64,000 nucleotides of DNA from Leptospira wolbachii serovar Codice str. CDC (GCF_000332515.2 NZ_AOGZ02000014.1:1814001-1878000), one strand, 5' to 3'. Shown: positions 1 through 9,877, counted from the first letter of the stretch. The notes: generated by a model from the sequence alone, not told the origin. A program made the numbers and translations.

Positions 1-993
1 CCTCCTGCATCATCGTCTTTTGCTATCCATTCTATGATTGTTGCTCATTACTTTAATGGAGGTTATTTTCCGATTGGTGGATCTTCAAAAATCGTAGACT
101 CGATTGAACCCATCGTAGAAGAAAATGGGGGTAGTTTAAAAATCCTCCATACTGTCAAAGAGATCCTTCTTCAAGGCAATAAAGCAATAGGGGTTAAGGT
201 AGAGGTCCAAAAAGGGAAAACATTTTCGGAACAGGAATTCTTTGCCGACGTGATTGTATCTGATGCCGGAGCCTACACAACTTATAACAAATTGTTACCG
301 AAAGAACATTCCCTATCTTTTCAAAAGCCATTGGAAACTTTGAGTGCGCAAGGGACCACATCCATCACACTCTATATTGGATTTAAAGAATCCCCAAGAA
401 AACTCGGATTTCACGGTGAAAACCATTGGATCTTTCCTGAAGCAGATCATGACGCTTGTTATGCGAAAAGAAACGATTTAGTGAACGGAAATCCACCGAT
501 GATGTATTTGTCTTTTCCTTCCTTAAAAAATCCGGAATCCGAAGGACATACAGCAGAAGCGATTAGTTTTGCTGATTATTCACTATTCGCAAAATGGAAA
601 GACGAACCCTGGAAAAAACGGGGGGAAAACTATACCAAACTTAAAGAAACTATCATAGAAGGGATGTTAGCTTTCTTAGAGAAACGATTTCCTGGATTCC
701 GGGACCTCATTGAATTCACAGAACTCTCTACTCCTATCACCACGGAATTTTTTACCGGACATAAAGAAGGTTCCATTTATGGACTTTCCTGTACACCGGA
801 ACGCTTCAAACAAGAATGGTTAGGTGTGAGGACAACTATCAAAAATCTTTACCTAACGGGAGCCGATGCTTGCTCTCCAGGCGTTGCAGGTGCTCTTATG
901 GGCGGGGTTGCGGCCTCTTCTGTGGTTTTAGGACTGACGGGGACTCTGCGACTCATGAAAGATCTTTTCCAAAAGAGCCAAGAAACCAGTTGA
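1..993 (+). CDS. Phytoene desaturase/retinol saturase-like FAD oxidoreductase, C-terminal part
   Basis: The reading frame is open from the first base, so the N-terminal FAD-binding part lies outside the window. The visible 330 residues match the CrtI/CrtO/RetSat amine-oxidase-fold family: an early HYFNGGYFPIGG stretch (substrate-side loop), a middle ADVIVSDAGAYTTYNKLLP segment, and the C-terminal FAD-closing motif LTGADACSPGVAGALMGG near residues 288-304. Such enzymes desaturate, isomerise or reduce polyene chains; the substrate cannot be told from this fragment. The ATG at base 34 is internal, not the start. The marR promoter and operator lie just after its stop codon. Confidence 0.8.
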   Translation, partial: PPASSSFAIHSMIVAHYFNGGYFPIGGSSKIVDSIEPIVEENGGSLKILHTVKEILLQGNKAIGVKVEVQKGKTFSEQEFFADVIVSDAGAYTTYNKLLPKEHSLSFQKPLETLSAQGTTSITLYIGFKESPRKLGFHGENHWIFPEADHDACYAKRNDLVNGNPPMMYLSFPSLKNPESEGHTAEAISFADYSLFAKWKDEPWKKRGENYTKLKETIIEGMLAFLEKRFPGFRDLIEFTELSTPITTEFFTGHKEGSIYGLSCTPERFKQEWLGVRTTIKNLYLTGADACSPGVAGALMGGVAASSVVLGLTGTLRLMKDLFQKSQETS

Positions 994-1018
994 CAATTGG
1001 TTTAAGATTTGATAGTTT
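990..1018 (+). promoter_or_regulatory. Putative promoter of marR
   Basis: A perfect -35 hexamer TTGACA (990-995) overlaps the stop region of the preceding gene. A weak -10 candidate TAGTTT (1013-1018) follows at 17-bp spacing and forms the left arm of the palindrome at 1013-1030. Transcription would start only a few bases before the ATG at 1031. Hexamers and spacing are seen; activity is inferred. Confidence 0.5.
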
Positions 1019-1030
1019 GATATTAAACTA
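1013..1030. promoter_or_regulatory. Putative MarR operator, copy 1
   Basis: TAGTTTGATATTAAACTA is an imperfect 18-bp palindrome with TAGTTT/AAACTA arms. It abuts the marR start codon, as expected for an autoregulated MarR repressor site covering the -10 region. The same 18 bases, on the other strand, occur at 24233-24250 in front of the dioxygenase/hydrolase genes. Identity at two regulatory positions makes a shared operator much more likely than chance. Confidence 0.7.
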
Positions 1031-1492
1031 ATGGGAACAAAATTTAAAGGCTCTAAAAAAGAAGTACAAGCTCTGGATGCGTTCATCAAACTAAAACGCG
1101 CAGCGGAATCTTTATCTTCCCGACTTATTTCTGAGTTTACCAAGTGGAATATCTCAGAAAGCCAATTCGGGGTTTTAGAGACATTGTACCATTTGGGTCC
1201 ACTTTGCCAAAAAGAGCTGGGGGACAAAATTCTTAAAAGTACAGGAAACATCACACTCGTGATCGACAACCTAGAAAAAAGAACCCTCGTAGAACGTGTG
1301 CGTGGTGTGGAAGACAGAAGGTTTATCTCTGTCCATCTAACTACAGAAGGAAAAAAACTCATCGAACAGATTTTTCCTGACCACGTAAAACGGATCACTT
1401 CAGAATTTGCAGTGCTCTCCCCGGATGAACAAGAGGTTCTTGGAAAGATCTGTAAAAAACTAGGAAAAAGAAACGAAGTTCTTACTAAGTAA
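1031..1492 (+). CDS. MarR-family transcriptional regulator
   Basis: This is a 153-residue winged-helix repressor of typical MarR size. The N-terminal dimerisation helix is followed by the HTH (ISESQFGVLETLYHLGPL, then KELGDKILKSTGNITLVIDNLE), the wing containing the family signature with DRRFISVHLTTEGKK, and a C-terminal dimerisation helix. It probably represses its own promoter through the palindrome that ends one base before its ATG, and the dioxygenase/carboxylesterase operon near 24.2 kb through the identical site. No Shine-Dalgarno sequence precedes the ATG, so the mRNA may be nearly leaderless. The ligand is unknown; the presumed targets suggest quinone or aromatic electrophile sensing, as in MhqR. 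Confidence 0.88.
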   Translation: MGTKFKGSKKEVQALDAFIKLKRAAESLSSRLISEFTKWNISESQFGVLETLYHLGPLCQKELGDKILKSTGNITLVIDNLEKRTLVERVRGVEDRRFISVHLTTEGKKLIEQIFPDHVKRITSEFAVLSPDEQEVLGKICKKLGKRNEVLTK

Positions 1493-1493
1493 T

Positions 1494-2762
1494 TTAGTTT
1501 CGGTAGTCCATTACCAAACGAAATCCTGCCCGCCTATCTTCTGATAGGTTGGGTATCCCACCATAAGACCTAGCACTTGCAGTAGAATTCTTTGCCGAAT
1601 CGGAATACGATCCCCCGCGAACCACTTTATAAATTTTGCCGAAAGAGAAGTTTTTGATATGATGCCCAGGATACAATTGATAATCGCTGGATGTCCATTC
1701 AGCTGCATTCCCACACATTCCTATGGCACCGTAAGGACTTTCTCCTTCCGTAGATAGTTCATACACGGACTGGGCCTTTCCAATTTTTGATTCTCTTGTA
1801 TTACAATACAAAGAGTCGAATTCATCGCCAAAGGGATATTTGGTTGCAATGATTTGGTATCCTAAGGTTTCATCGCGATTGGTATACTCAATCACACCTG
1901 GACCTCTTGCGGCCTTTTCCCATTCCCATTCGGTAGGAATTCGTTTGCCGACCCAACTTGCATAACGTTCCACTTCACGATATGTGAGGTGGACCACAGG
2001 AAAATCCCCTTCTCCTTCGGGATATTTTCCCCCAATCCAATGAGGGGGACTTTGGGTATTAGTTTGTTTTAAAAAGTATGCATACTCAGCATTGGTGACT
2101 TCAAATTTATCGATATAAAAGGAAGGCATCTCTTTTAGATTTGATGCTTTTGGTTCCAAATAGTATGGATTGAAGCTATCGGCAGAGGGATCGGTTCCTT
2201 GGCCGTAAAGAAAAAGACCGCGCGAAACAAGGACCATCTCTTTTCTGTCTTTAGGATGAAAGACTGTTTTTCTCGGTGGGGTAAATCTTCCCTTAAAAAA
2301 TGCATCTGGTTCTGTAAAAAAATCTTCTTCTATATAACTGGAGATATAGGCGTCAGTTGTAATCTCTTTCATTTTTGAACTGAGATCTGGTTTATAATCA
2401 CCTACTAACACTACTTCGATGAACTGATTTTTTTTATTGATATGTTTTTCTTCCCAAACCGTGTCACGTAGAACTAGGACTCCTTGTTTGAGATCTGTGA
2501 CCTTTTGATACACCGGAAATTCCTTTGTATCGGCAAATAATGATTTAATTTCATTCAAAGAGAGTTTAGAGATTCGTTGGTTGCGGTAAATTCGAACTTT
2601 GATCCACAATCTATTTTTATAAACACCAACCACTTCTCCTTTCCAGAGTTGCACTTTCTTTTTGGTTGTCGCAAAGGGTGATTCTTCCGAAGTTTCCTCT
2701 TGCGAAACAAGGGGCCCGATTACGATCCCCAAAACGAATAGAATCAATAGTAGTTTTTTCAT
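1494..2762 (-). CDS. Secreted protein with formylglycine-generating enzyme (FGE-sulfatase) domain
   Basis: The chosen ATG gives MKKLLLILFVLGIVIGPLVSQ, a clean signal peptide; the frame continues about 30 codons upstream but without signal-like sequence. Residues about 30-200 are a leptospiral-type extension with no recognised domain. The C-terminal half is an FGE/SUMF1-like C-type-lectin fold: FYIDKFEVTNAEYAYFLK, RIPTEWEWEKAARGPG, GMCGNAAEWTSSDY, VVRGGSYSD, and a final RRAGFRLV. Such domains in bacteria are often non-catalytic or modify partner proteins; the paired active-site cysteines of true FGE are not evident. It converges on marR with one base between the stop codons. Exported or periplasmic location is inferred. 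Confidence 0.8.
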   Translation of the reverse strand: MKKLLLILFVLGIVIGPLVSQEETSEESPFATTKKKVQLWKGEVVGVYKNRLWIKVRIYRNQRISKLSLNEIKSLFADTKEFPVYQKVTDLKQGVLVLRDTVWEEKHINKKNQFIEVVLVGDYKPDLSSKMKEITTDAYISSYIEEDFFTEPDAFFKGRFTPPRKTVFHPKDRKEMVLVSRGLFLYGQGTDPSADSFNPYYLEPKASNLKEMPSFYIDKFEVTNAEYAYFLKQTNTQSPPHWIGGKYPEGEGDFPVVHLTYREVERYASWVGKRIPTEWEWEKAARGPGVIEYTNRDETLGYQIIATKYPFGDEFDSLYCNTRESKIGKAQSVYELSTEGESPYGAIGMCGNAAEWTSSDYQLYPGHHIKNFSFGKIYKVVRGGSYSDSAKNSTASARSYGGIPNLSEDRRAGFRLVMDYRN

Positions 2763-2856
2763 ACTGTCTTTTATCATCATCGGCGTATTTTGCAGAAACC
2801 TTTTGATTGAAATTTCCTGTGCATATATACAATCTGTGGGAAAGGGAAATGCCACA

Positions 2857-3468
2857 TTGATCGAGTTTCAATACAAACGAGAGAAGGAAAACATCCTCAT
2901 TTCCCTAAAAACGGATTCTACCCAGATTGGTACCTTCCACCGAATTGCTACGATCATTTATGCTCTGAAAATGGACATCCTTTCTGGAGAACTGAGTACT
3001 GTGATCGAGAAAGGTAGGGAATTTACAATCGATTCGTTCATTTTACAAGCAGATGGTGGTGATACTACCCAGGCCGCATTTAAACTAGGGATGATGATGG
3101 ATTCCTTGTTTTCCAAGAATACTAAGTTTGAAGAAATTTTGGAGAAGTTACAAATCCAAGAACCGGCCGTTGCCACTTTCTTTCGAGAAACACCAGAATT
3201 TATATTTAGCGATCTTCCTGAACGAAATGAAACTTGTTTGTATTTGGAAAGTAGTGCTGGAAGGGGTTTGTTGTATTATGTTTCACGAATTCTCATGCAA
3301 AACCAAATCAACATTCGCAGTGCCACCATCGAAACAGACTTCGAAACAGGGCGAGCCAAGGACAGTTTTTATTTAACCGATGTTTCGGGGAAGATGTTTG
3401 CTTCTTCTGATCTTGCTGACAAAATCAGAAGAGAAATTCTAGCCCCGATCCAATCGAACTCTCGTTAG
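2857..3468 (+). CDS. ACT-domain protein, GlnD C-terminus-like
   Basis: I place the start at TTG 2857 because AAGGGA lies about 10 bases upstream. An open frame reaches further back, but that sequence is antisense to the divergent FGE-like gene. The 203-residue product has two ACT-like segments: about residues 5-60 (ENILISLKTDSTQIGTFHRI, then ALKMDILSGEL) and about 120-195 (CLYLESSAGRGLLYYVSRIL, IRSATIETDFETGRAKDSFYLTD). The second resembles the tandem ACT region of PII uridylyltransferase GlnD, without its catalytic domains. A ligand-sensing role is likely; amino acid and partner are unknown. Confidence 0.65.
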   Translation: MIEFQYKREKENILISLKTDSTQIGTFHRIATIIYALKMDILSGELSTVIEKGREFTIDSFILQADGGDTTQAAFKLGMMMDSLFSKNTKFEEILEKLQIQEPAVATFFRETPEFIFSDLPERNETCLYLESSAGRGLLYYVSRILMQNQINIRSATIETDFETGRAKDSFYLTDVSGKMFASSDLADKIRREILAPIQSNSR

Positions 3469-3471
3469 AGA

Positions 3472-4116
3472 TTAATTTTTACAAAGAACTTTTAAGGAAG
3501 TAGCTTTATCAACTTTTGGTGCTTTTCCGTTAGAAAAACGGTAAGCCAAACCTGACTTCTTATCCACTTCTGTTTTAGTCCAATATTTCTCTTCGCTAGA
3601 TTTGATCTCTTTCGGAGCAGTCGCTGCAAATTTAACTAGATCGTCTTTAGAAGGAACAACACCACCAACAGATTTACAATAAGCCGCAGCTTCTGTCCAT
3701 TTTTTGGATGCCACTTTATCCACTAAGAATCCAGCAGCGGAAACTTCTGGCTTTGCTTCTTCTACTTTTTTCTCAGGCTCAGCTGGTACTGGTTTGGTTT
3801 GCGCATCTGCAGGAACAGTCGCAACTGCCACTGGAGCTTTTGTTTTGAAGTATTTCACGTATCCTAAGTACCCGATGGCAAGCACTCCGGCCAAAACTAA
3901 AAATAGATACACTCCATTTCCAGATTCTTTTGTACCGTGGGAAGATCCGTCGGAGTGAGATACCGGGGATTGAAGAGAAACTTGTGCTGACTCATCGTTT
4001 CTGAATAGAGATGCACTCTCGTTTCTTGTAGATTGTTTCTTAACCGTATTTGTTTTCTTAGCCGCTTTTTTGACAGCCTTCTTCTTAGCGGCAGATGATG
4101 ATTTTTTCGTTGCCAT
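3472..4116 (-). CDS. Lys/Ala-rich-tailed single-pass membrane protein
   Basis: The ATG at 4116 is preceded by TAAGGATTATCATT, a good ribosome binding site, so it is preferred over the upstream ATG. Three parts are visible in the 214 residues: a histone-H1-like N-terminal tail of AAKKKAVKKAAKK type (residues 1-30), one hydrophobic helix VYLFLVLAGVLAIGYLGYV (about residues 70-90), and a Pro/Glu/Lys linker leading to a C-terminal domain of about 90 residues. That domain contains WTEAAAYCKSVGGVVPSKDDL and a final LKVLCKN, reminiscent of small lectin-like or DUF1566-type folds with two cysteines. A basic cytoplasmic tail and an extracytoplasmic domain are the simplest topology. Function unknown. 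Confidence 0.7.
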   Translation of the reverse strand: MATKKSSSAAKKKAVKKAAKKTNTVKKQSTRNESASLFRNDESAQVSLQSPVSHSDGSSHGTKESGNGVYLFLVLAGVLAIGYLGYVKYFKTKAPVAVATVPADAQTKPVPAEPEKKVEEAKPEVSAAGFLVDKVASKKWTEAAAYCKSVGGVVPSKDDLVKFAATAPKEIKSSEEKYWTKTEVDKKSGLAYRFSNGKAPKVDKATSLKVLCKN

Positions 4117-4260
4117 AATGATAATCCTTATTGCCGAGACAATTCTAATTATAGTTATCACATAAAATCAGAAAAAGCTGAAGAACTTCTTCTCAAATTT
4201 GTTTTTTTTTAAAATTTTTTTAAGTGTGTTTCCCTTTCTCCTACGAAATCGTGATCCTAG

Positions 4261-5544
4261 ATGAAAGAAGTTCGTATTGGTCTATTGGGTGCCGGAGTCG
4301 TCGGCACTAGCTTACTCCAACTCTTGGATAAAAACCGAGAAAAAATCCAAAATCATTATGGAATCAACTTACAACTAACGGCCATTGCCACTCGTAGCCC
4401 GGGAAAACTCCAAGGCAGAACGAACGTTCCAGTAACAGAGGATGTATTGTCTGTTACAAATCGTTCGGATATCGACATGATTGTTGAATTGATAGGCGGA
4501 ACGGATATGGCCTACAAAGCCGTTCGTTCTGCTTTGGAAAATGGCAAAACTGTCATCACAGCCAATAAGGCGTTGTTATCCGAAAAAGGTAGAGAACTGT
4601 ATCCGATTGCAGAAAAAACTGGGGTTGAACTCGGATATGAAGCTGCTGTTGCTGGTTCCATTCCTATCATCCGCACTTTAAGGGATGGCCTCGCCTCATG
4701 CGAATTTGAAGTCATCTGCGGAATCCTCAATGGAACCACCAATTTCATCTTAACAAAAATGGAACAAGAAGCTTGGGACTATTCCACTGCCTTAAAAAAA
4801 GCCCAAGAGTTAGGATTTGCAGAAGCCGATCCCACCTTCGATGTAGAAGGGATTGATGCCGGCCACAAAATCAGTTTGCTTGCGAGTCTTGCTTTTCGTG
4901 AGTACGTTTCGTTCGCCTCTTTATCGGTAAAAGGAATCTCTGACTTACAATCTTTAGACATCCAATCTGCCTTGTCCCTAGGATACCGAATCAAACTTTT
5001 GGGAATCTCTAAGCGAAGTTCGGCGGGTGTTCTGACCAAGGTGCATCCCACTCTTGTTCCTCTCGACCATCCGTTAGCAAATGTGATGAATGAATCGAAT
5101 GCTGTTTTTTATAAAACCAAAGAAGCAGATTCGGGAATGATCACAGGAAAAGGGGCCGGTGGGATGCCGACAGCTAGTGCTGTTTTATCCGATATCATTT
5201 ACTACGCTTCAAGACTCGGAAGCAAAGACATTGCTAAAGAAAACAATCTTTTTCCACAAGCAAAAGCGTTTCCAGAGCCAAACAATTTGGCACGTTACTA
5301 CCTTCGTTTTTCCACCGTGGACAAACCAGGGGTTCTTGCGGAAATTTCTCAGGTCCTCGGCCGTCATAATATTTCAATTGCATCCGTCCAACAGAAAGAG
5401 TCAACTTCTGAACCTGTGTCTGTGATAGTAGTCACTCATGCAGCTACGGAAGGAGAATTCCAAAAATCTCTGCAGGAAATTGATACCATGTCTGCCATCA
5501 TAAAACAAAAAACCGTGGCCATCCGGCTTCTGGAAAAACTGTAA
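4261..5544 (+). CDS. hom: Homoserine dehydrogenase
   Basis: The 427-residue protein makes homoserine from aspartate semialdehyde with NAD(P)H, the branch point to threonine, methionine and isoleucine. The Rossmann motif GLLGAGVVGTS begins at residue 7. The catalytic domain has ANKALLSEKG, LNGTTNFILTKME and EADPTFDVEGIDAGHK. A C-terminal ACT domain (about residues 345-420, VDKPGVLAEISQVLGRHNISI) provides the usual feedback site. This is the standard monofunctional three-domain length. An A/T tract at about 4199-4221 precedes the gene and may act as an UP-like element. The STAS gene follows after 6 bases, suggesting co-transcription. Confidence 0.96.
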   Translation: MKEVRIGLLGAGVVGTSLLQLLDKNREKIQNHYGINLQLTAIATRSPGKLQGRTNVPVTEDVLSVTNRSDIDMIVELIGGTDMAYKAVRSALENGKTVITANKALLSEKGRELYPIAEKTGVELGYEAAVAGSIPIIRTLRDGLASCEFEVICGILNGTTNFILTKMEQEAWDYSTALKKAQELGFAEADPTFDVEGIDAGHKISLLASLAFREYVSFASLSVKGISDLQSLDIQSALSLGYRIKLLGISKRSSAGVLTKVHPTLVPLDHPLANVMNESNAVFYKTKEADSGMITGKGAGGMPTASAVLSDIIYYASRLGSKDIAKENNLFPQAKAFPEPNNLARYYLRFSTVDKPGVLAEISQVLGRHNISIASVQQKESTSEPVSVIVVTHAATEGEFQKSLQEIDTMSAIIKQKTVAIRLLEKL

Positions 5545-5550
5545 CTCGCC

Positions 5551-5922
5551 ATGGCGAATTTACAATTTCCATCCATGGACCTAAAAACAGAATTCGTTGA
5601 TATCAAAGGCGAACGAGTTCTCGTGGTCTCATTTGTCGGCCAAATCACCAATACCAATGCGTATGAAATCAATCGGAATATTTCGGTGATTTTCAGGGAT
5701 GCGGTTTATAATATCATATTGGAACTAACCAAATTGGAATACATCAATAGCATTGGGGTGGCGACACTCATCGGTATCATCAAAACCGTAGAGAGCAATC
5801 ATGGTAAAATTCTGATTGGGGGTTTAAATCATTTTTTGGAAAACGTGATTCGACTCATGGATTTGCCAGGCAAAGTGAAAATCTTCCATACTAAAAAAGA
5901 AGCAATCTCTAACTGGGAATAG
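5551..5922 (+). CDS. STAS-domain protein (anti-sigma factor antagonist-like)
   Basis: A single STAS domain of 123 residues. The conserved loop reads [18 protein letters not shown] near residues 65-82, with the serine that partner-switching kinases phosphorylate in SpoIIAA/RsbV proteins. The C-terminal [21 protein letters not shown] fits the last strand and helix. It follows hom by 6 bases. Its last 14 bases overlap the convergent hflX end. No anti-sigma kinase is adjacent, so the partner is unknown. Confidence 0.85.
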   Translation: MANLQFPSMDLKTEFVDIKGERVLVVSFVGQITNTNAYEINRNISVIFRDAVYNIILELTKLEYINSIGVATLIGIIKTVESNHGKILIGGLNHFLENVIRLMDLPGKVKIFHTKKEAISNWE

Positions 5923-7687
5923 TTTCTAAAGGTTTTTGTTCTTTTTTCTTCCAAATTTCGTCTTCAATCAAATCCAAAAGTTGAGTCAGTCCCTCGCGAG
6001 TGACCGCAGAAACGAGTAAGGACCCATTTTTTTCGAAAGAGGCATGGGTTTCTTCATCGAGTCCATCGGCTTTATTAAAAACCACCATCCTTGGGATTTC
6101 ATTCAACTGTAACGAGTTGAGAATTGTGTCTACCGCTTCCATTTGTTCCGCATAATTAGGATTAGTGGAGTCTACAACATGCAGGAGGAGATCCGCATCT
6201 CCTAATTCCTCGAGAGTTGCTTTGAAAGCTTGGGAGAGATCTGGTGGGAGGTCATGAATAAATCCCACGGTATCTGAGATGATGATTTCTCTTTCTTCTG
6301 GAAAACGAATTCGTCTTGTGGTAGGATCCAGTGTCGCAAATAATTTATCTTCTGCAATGACTGTAGAATTGGTTAAGGCATTGAGAAGAGTGGACTTACC
6401 TGCGTTGGTATAACCGACAATTCCCACAATGGGGATTTCATTTCTCGTTCGGGCTTTGCGGTTCAGCTCCCGTCTACGTTTTAGATCTTTGAGTTCATTT
6501 TCCAAACGAGTGATTTTTTCTTCCACTCGCCTGTTTCCAATCTCCAACTTGGTTTCTCCAGGCCCTCTTCCCCCAATTCCTCCTGTTAGGCGACTCATGT
6601 TGTCATCCAATTCAGAAAGTCTATTTTTTAGGTACTTAAGTTGGGCAAGTTCCACTTGAAGTTTTCCATCTCTTGATTTTGCATTTTTGGAAAAAATATC
6701 TAAAATGAGTTGGGTTCGATCGATGATTTTTAAATCACTGGCATCCGAGATTTTTTTTGCCTGAGAAGGTGTGAGTTCCAAATCAAAAATCAAATGTTCA
6801 ATGTCTTTATGAACAGAAGTTAAAATGATCTCTTGTAATTTTCCTTTCCCCACAACGGTTTTGGGATCAGGATCTCTTTTTTGGATATAGGTATCCACCA
6901 CATTGATTCCGGCAGTGCGACAAAGTTCTTTTAGTTCCGCCATAGAATGGTCAGGCGAACGTTTCATCTTTCGAACGTCATACACACCCACAAGGAAAGC
7001 TCGGTTTTCTTTTTGCGATTCCTTTAGGTTCGATGTTTTTTTAGTGAATTCAGATTCTAATGCTTCTACTTGCTCTAAGTATCCATACTTCAATTGGCCT
7101 GGATATTGTTTGGCCGAAAGGATCCACGGTTCCTTTGCTTCTGGATCGGGATTGATAAAGGCTGAAAAAAAGAATTTGGGAATTCCGTCAGAACCAACAC
7201 AAGCTGCCGTAATGGAATCAAAACGGTTGAGAACAAGGTCCATGAGGTCTTCTTGGTTTAACGGATGTTCTTTGAGATGTGTGTGAAAGAGGCGAAGCCC
7301 GCGGAGTCTTGAATGGGCAACTCGGAACCGGTCTAAATGAGGAATTTCGATGGAGTGGTCATTCCCTACAATCAGATGAGTGACATAACCTGACCTCTCA
7401 ATGAGAAGGCCCACCTGCCTACTGATTTCCACTGAAATCTCACCTACGAGCCTTGCTAGGTCCATAGATATGATAGAATCCTCTCTAAGACGCCTTTCGG
7501 AGAGAGATTTTAACTTTTTTAGCTGGTTTGGCTTGAGACCAGCTAGATTGCCGCTAATTTTACTTATAGTAAGTATCCGATATTCAAAGTATGGAAGTAG
7601 GCTATCAGATGTTTCAAAAGGGTCAAGACATAATTTGGAAGAGCAGTTTATGGGTGGTCCTTGTTTTATTGATAAGTTGTTCCACAT
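5909..7687 (-). CDS. hflX: GTPase HflX (start uncertain)
   Basis: A ribosome-associated GTPase. The HflX signature is [18 protein letters not shown] with a preceding coiled coil; G motifs are [14 protein letters not shown] (G1), [10 protein letters not shown] (G2), [10 protein letters not shown] (G3) and VVFNKADG (G4). The long N-terminal domain starts, by family pattern, at [19 protein letters not shown], coded from about 7558 downward. No ATG, GTG or TTG occurs between that point and the oppositely oriented lipoprotein start; the nearest upstream ATG is 7687, and the nearest downstream ATG (7465) would remove conserved residues. The 40-odd residues before ISGN are antisense to the neighbour's signal peptide, so the true start may be ATA 7567 or ATT 7558. 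The gene ends in a 14-base convergent overlap. Confidence 0.9.
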   Translation of the reverse strand: MWNNLSIKQGPPINCSSKLCLDPFETSDSLLPYFEYRILTISKISGNLAGLKPNQLKKLKSLSERRLREDSIISMDLARLVGEISVEISRQVGLLIERSGYVTHLIVGNDHSIEIPHLDRFRVAHSRLRGLRLFHTHLKEHPLNQEDLMDLVLNRFDSITAACVGSDGIPKFFFSAFINPDPEAKEPWILSAKQYPGQLKYGYLEQVEALESEFTKKTSNLKESQKENRAFLVGVYDVRKMKRSPDHSMAELKELCRTAGINVVDTYIQKRDPDPKTVVGKGKLQEIILTSVHKDIEHLIFDLELTPSQAKKISDASDLKIIDRTQLILDIFSKNAKSRDGKLQVELAQLKYLKNRLSELDDNMSRLTGGIGGRGPGETKLEIGNRRVEEKITRLENELKDLKRRRELNRKARTRNEIPIVGIVGYTNAGKSTLLNALTNSTVIAEDKLFATLDPTTRRIRFPEEREIIISDTVGFIHDLPPDLSQAFKATLEELGDADLLLHVVDSTNPNYAEQMEAVDTILNSLQLNEIPRMVVFNKADGLDEETHASFEKNGSLLVSAVTREGLTQLLDLIEDEIWKKKEQKPLETIPS

Positions 7688-9489
7688 CAAAACCTTACCA
7701 GTTAACAGACGTTTCACCAAAGTATAAAGAATACCAAGGAAGCGATTTAGATCCCCATAAAGCGAAAGATGTAATCATCCCAGTAACGAACAATCGTAAG
7801 TATGATGAGTTTATTCAAGAGGCTCACAAAGCCATCGCACTATTAGAATTTGGGGAAAACGTAGCTCTTCGGGCTGATAGCAAAAAAACTGTGGGCGAAC
7901 CGGTCGATAAAGAGATGCAAGCTGCAGCCTATTTGGAAGAAGACCTACCTCCGATCATCGCTAAACTTCCGGGACTTATCCAAACCAACCAGGATTTGAT
8001 CGATAGCACTCCGAATGACTTTGATGGACCGGCCATTGGTCGCGTGAGTTATGAATTAGGTAATATCTTAGATGCTTTAAAACAAAATAGTCCCAAAGCA
8101 ATTGGAATTCACAATGCAATCCGTCATTTACGTTCAGACTCAGGAAATTACAACCAAGGTAAAGATGCAGCAGAGAAGGAAATAAAACCTGTAGTAGAAG
8201 ATCCCGTTATCAAAACCAATGAAATTGATACCGCAAAAAAAGTTGAAAAGGTAATTCCAAAAAAAGTAGATACTACTCCCAAAATTTCCATCAAACGAAT
8301 CAATCGCAAAACAAAGGTTACGGGAAAAGCAAAAGTTACTGAACAAATTAATGAATTAGTTAAAAAGGAAGAGGAAGAAGTCCTCTCTGATGAAGAGAAA
8401 AAAGACAAAGAGTATACGGAACAAATTCGTAACGGACTAGTTCAGGTATTCCAATGGGAATACTACCGCAAACCCAAAAACTTAGAAAAAATTCTAGCCA
8501 CACATCCCATTCCCCGTGTTCGTTCGGCAGCTGCCCTGGCTCTTGGTCGCTTAAAAGCAGGACGTCTGAGTTTACAAAATGCCATTGATAAAGATGGATA
8601 CCAAGTAAGACCTGCGGCTTACAAAGCCCTGTCGGATCTTGGGGACAAAAGGTCTCTTTCTTATTTTATTGCTGGAACCAAAGCGGAAGATCCCGAAGTA
8701 ATCGCTGTCAGTTACGAAGGACTCGGGAAAACGAAAGATCCAGCAGGAAGAGAAATGATCCTCACCACAGGACTTGCCTCTGAATATGTAGTGATTGTAT
8801 CTGGAGCCCTTCGAGGACTCGCCTATCATAAATTAGATGCTGACGTGGAAGTATTTGATAAATTTCTTAAATCCAATGAACAAGAAATCAAAGAAGCAGC
8901 GCTTGAAGCCCTTGCCATTCATGGAAGTAGAGAAAGTCTTAGAATTTTAGAACGAGTTGTGGCGGAAGAACCAAACCTTGCTCTTATGGCTGTGGATGAA
9001 ATCAGCAAAAATCCATCACTCTCTGCCACTTTTGCTCTCATTAGATTGAACGAAGCCCAAACCGATGAAAAACTCGGAAAACGAATTGGAGAGTCTTTAC
9101 TCAGACGAAAAGCCTTCGGAAAATATGCCATCATTCTGATTGAAGATGACTATCTCAGATCAGAACCTAACGAACGTTCCAGACCGGTATCTTATATTAA
9201 AAATAAAGAAATTGGTCTCATCCTTTCTGAAACGAAAAAGGAATTTGCCGTTCGGATCGGTGACGATATCCTCACGGATAAATACATCCAAGTAAAAATG
9301 GAATCCACTCTACCTGGAGCACGCGGGGCCTTTGTGACCGGTTGGGTGTTCTATCCGAAACTAGATATCATTGAAGTAAAACAATTGGGGAGTGACGGAA
9401 TTACTGGAAAGTATTCCAATTTGAAAAAAGGAAAACACAACAATCTCTTCAATCCTATTGAAGAGATCAAAGTTCCTAGAAAGGATTAA
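7609..9489 (+). CDS. HEAT-repeat lipoprotein
   Basis: The ATG at 7609 gives a type II signal peptide ending [13 protein letters not shown], with LISC as lipobox; another ATG lies 18 bases upstream. The 626-residue product has a helical N-terminal region, a Lys/Thr/Val-rich linker (about residues 195-275), and from about residue 290 a run of HEAT-like repeats ([66 protein letters not shown]). A C-terminal domain of about 110 residues carries SH3-like beta pattern. HEAT arrays are protein-binding scaffolds. It is divergent from hflX and its last 14 bases overlap the receiver gene end. Confidence 0.8.
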   Translation: MFQKGQDIIWKSSLWVVLVLLISCSTSKPYQLTDVSPKYKEYQGSDLDPHKAKDVIIPVTNNRKYDEFIQEAHKAIALLEFGENVALRADSKKTVGEPVDKEMQAAAYLEEDLPPIIAKLPGLIQTNQDLIDSTPNDFDGPAIGRVSYELGNILDALKQNSPKAIGIHNAIRHLRSDSGNYNQGKDAAEKEIKPVVEDPVIKTNEIDTAKKVEKVIPKKVDTTPKISIKRINRKTKVTGKAKVTEQINELVKKEEEEVLSDEEKKDKEYTEQIRNGLVQVFQWEYYRKPKNLEKILATHPIPRVRSAAALALGRLKAGRLSLQNAIDKDGYQVRPAAYKALSDLGDKRSLSYFIAGTKAEDPEVIAVSYEGLGKTKDPAGREMILTTGLASEYVVIVSGALRGLAYHKLDADVEVFDKFLKSNEQEIKEAALEALAIHGSRESLRILERVVAEEPNLALMAVDEISKNPSLSATFALIRLNEAQTDEKLGKRIGESLLRRKAFGKYAIILIEDDYLRSEPNERSRPVSYIKNKEIGLILSETKKEFAVRIGDDILTDKYIQVKMESTLPGARGAFVTGWVFYPKLDIIEVKQLGSDGITGKYSNLKKGKHNNLFNPIEEIKVPRKD

Positions 9490-9877
9490 CTTTTCCGAAA
9501 GATAGGGCGGTGGGAACCCATTCCACCGTTCCTTGTTTGAGTGGCACTTTTGGAATCATCCAATGAAGGCCGCAAAACCAAGGTAAAAACCGAGCAGAAA
9601 ACGGCATCACACCGAATACATCAAATCCAGTGGAAGCAATGACAAGAACGCCCTTGTAACCGGATTTGTAAATTTTACGCATCATCCAAAGTCCAGAGGT
9701 CTGGGTTTCCATAGTCACATCAGAAACAATCATATCGTAATTTGGATTTTTAGAAAAAAGGACTAGGCCTTCTTTTGCATCCACTGCCCTGTCCGATGGA
9801 ATATTTTTAGAATCAAAATAAGATTTTAAATTGTTCGCATAACGATCATTATCGTCAACAATTAAAACTCTTTTCAT
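9476..9877 (-). CDS. Stand-alone response-regulator receiver protein
   Basis: A CheY-like domain of 133 residues with no output domain: acidic pair in [13 protein letters not shown], phosphoacceptor Asp in [11 protein letters not shown] (about residue 53), the Thr/Ser position in VLVIASTG, and a lysine in [10 protein letters not shown] near residue 107. The start codon overlaps the ABC-transporter stop as ATGA, so the two are translationally coupled. No kinase gene is nearby. Confidence 0.85.
   Translation of the reverse strand: MKRVLIVDDNDRYANNLKSYFDSKNIPSDRAVDAKEGLVLFSKNPNYDMIVSDVTMETQTSGLWMMRKIYKSGYKGVLVIASTGFDVFGVMPFSARFLPWFCGLHWMIPKVPLKQGTVEWVPTALSFGKVNPF

Noticed and set aside
816..1398. 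Frames 816-1031 (+) and 928-1398 (-) around the marR start
   Set aside because: They overlap recognisable oxidoreductase and MarR coding sequence in other frames and have no protein features.
8140..8408. Two minus-strand frames within the HEAT lipoprotein
   Set aside because: They are antisense to its Lys/Glu/Val-rich linker, which yields Phe/Ser-rich shadows.
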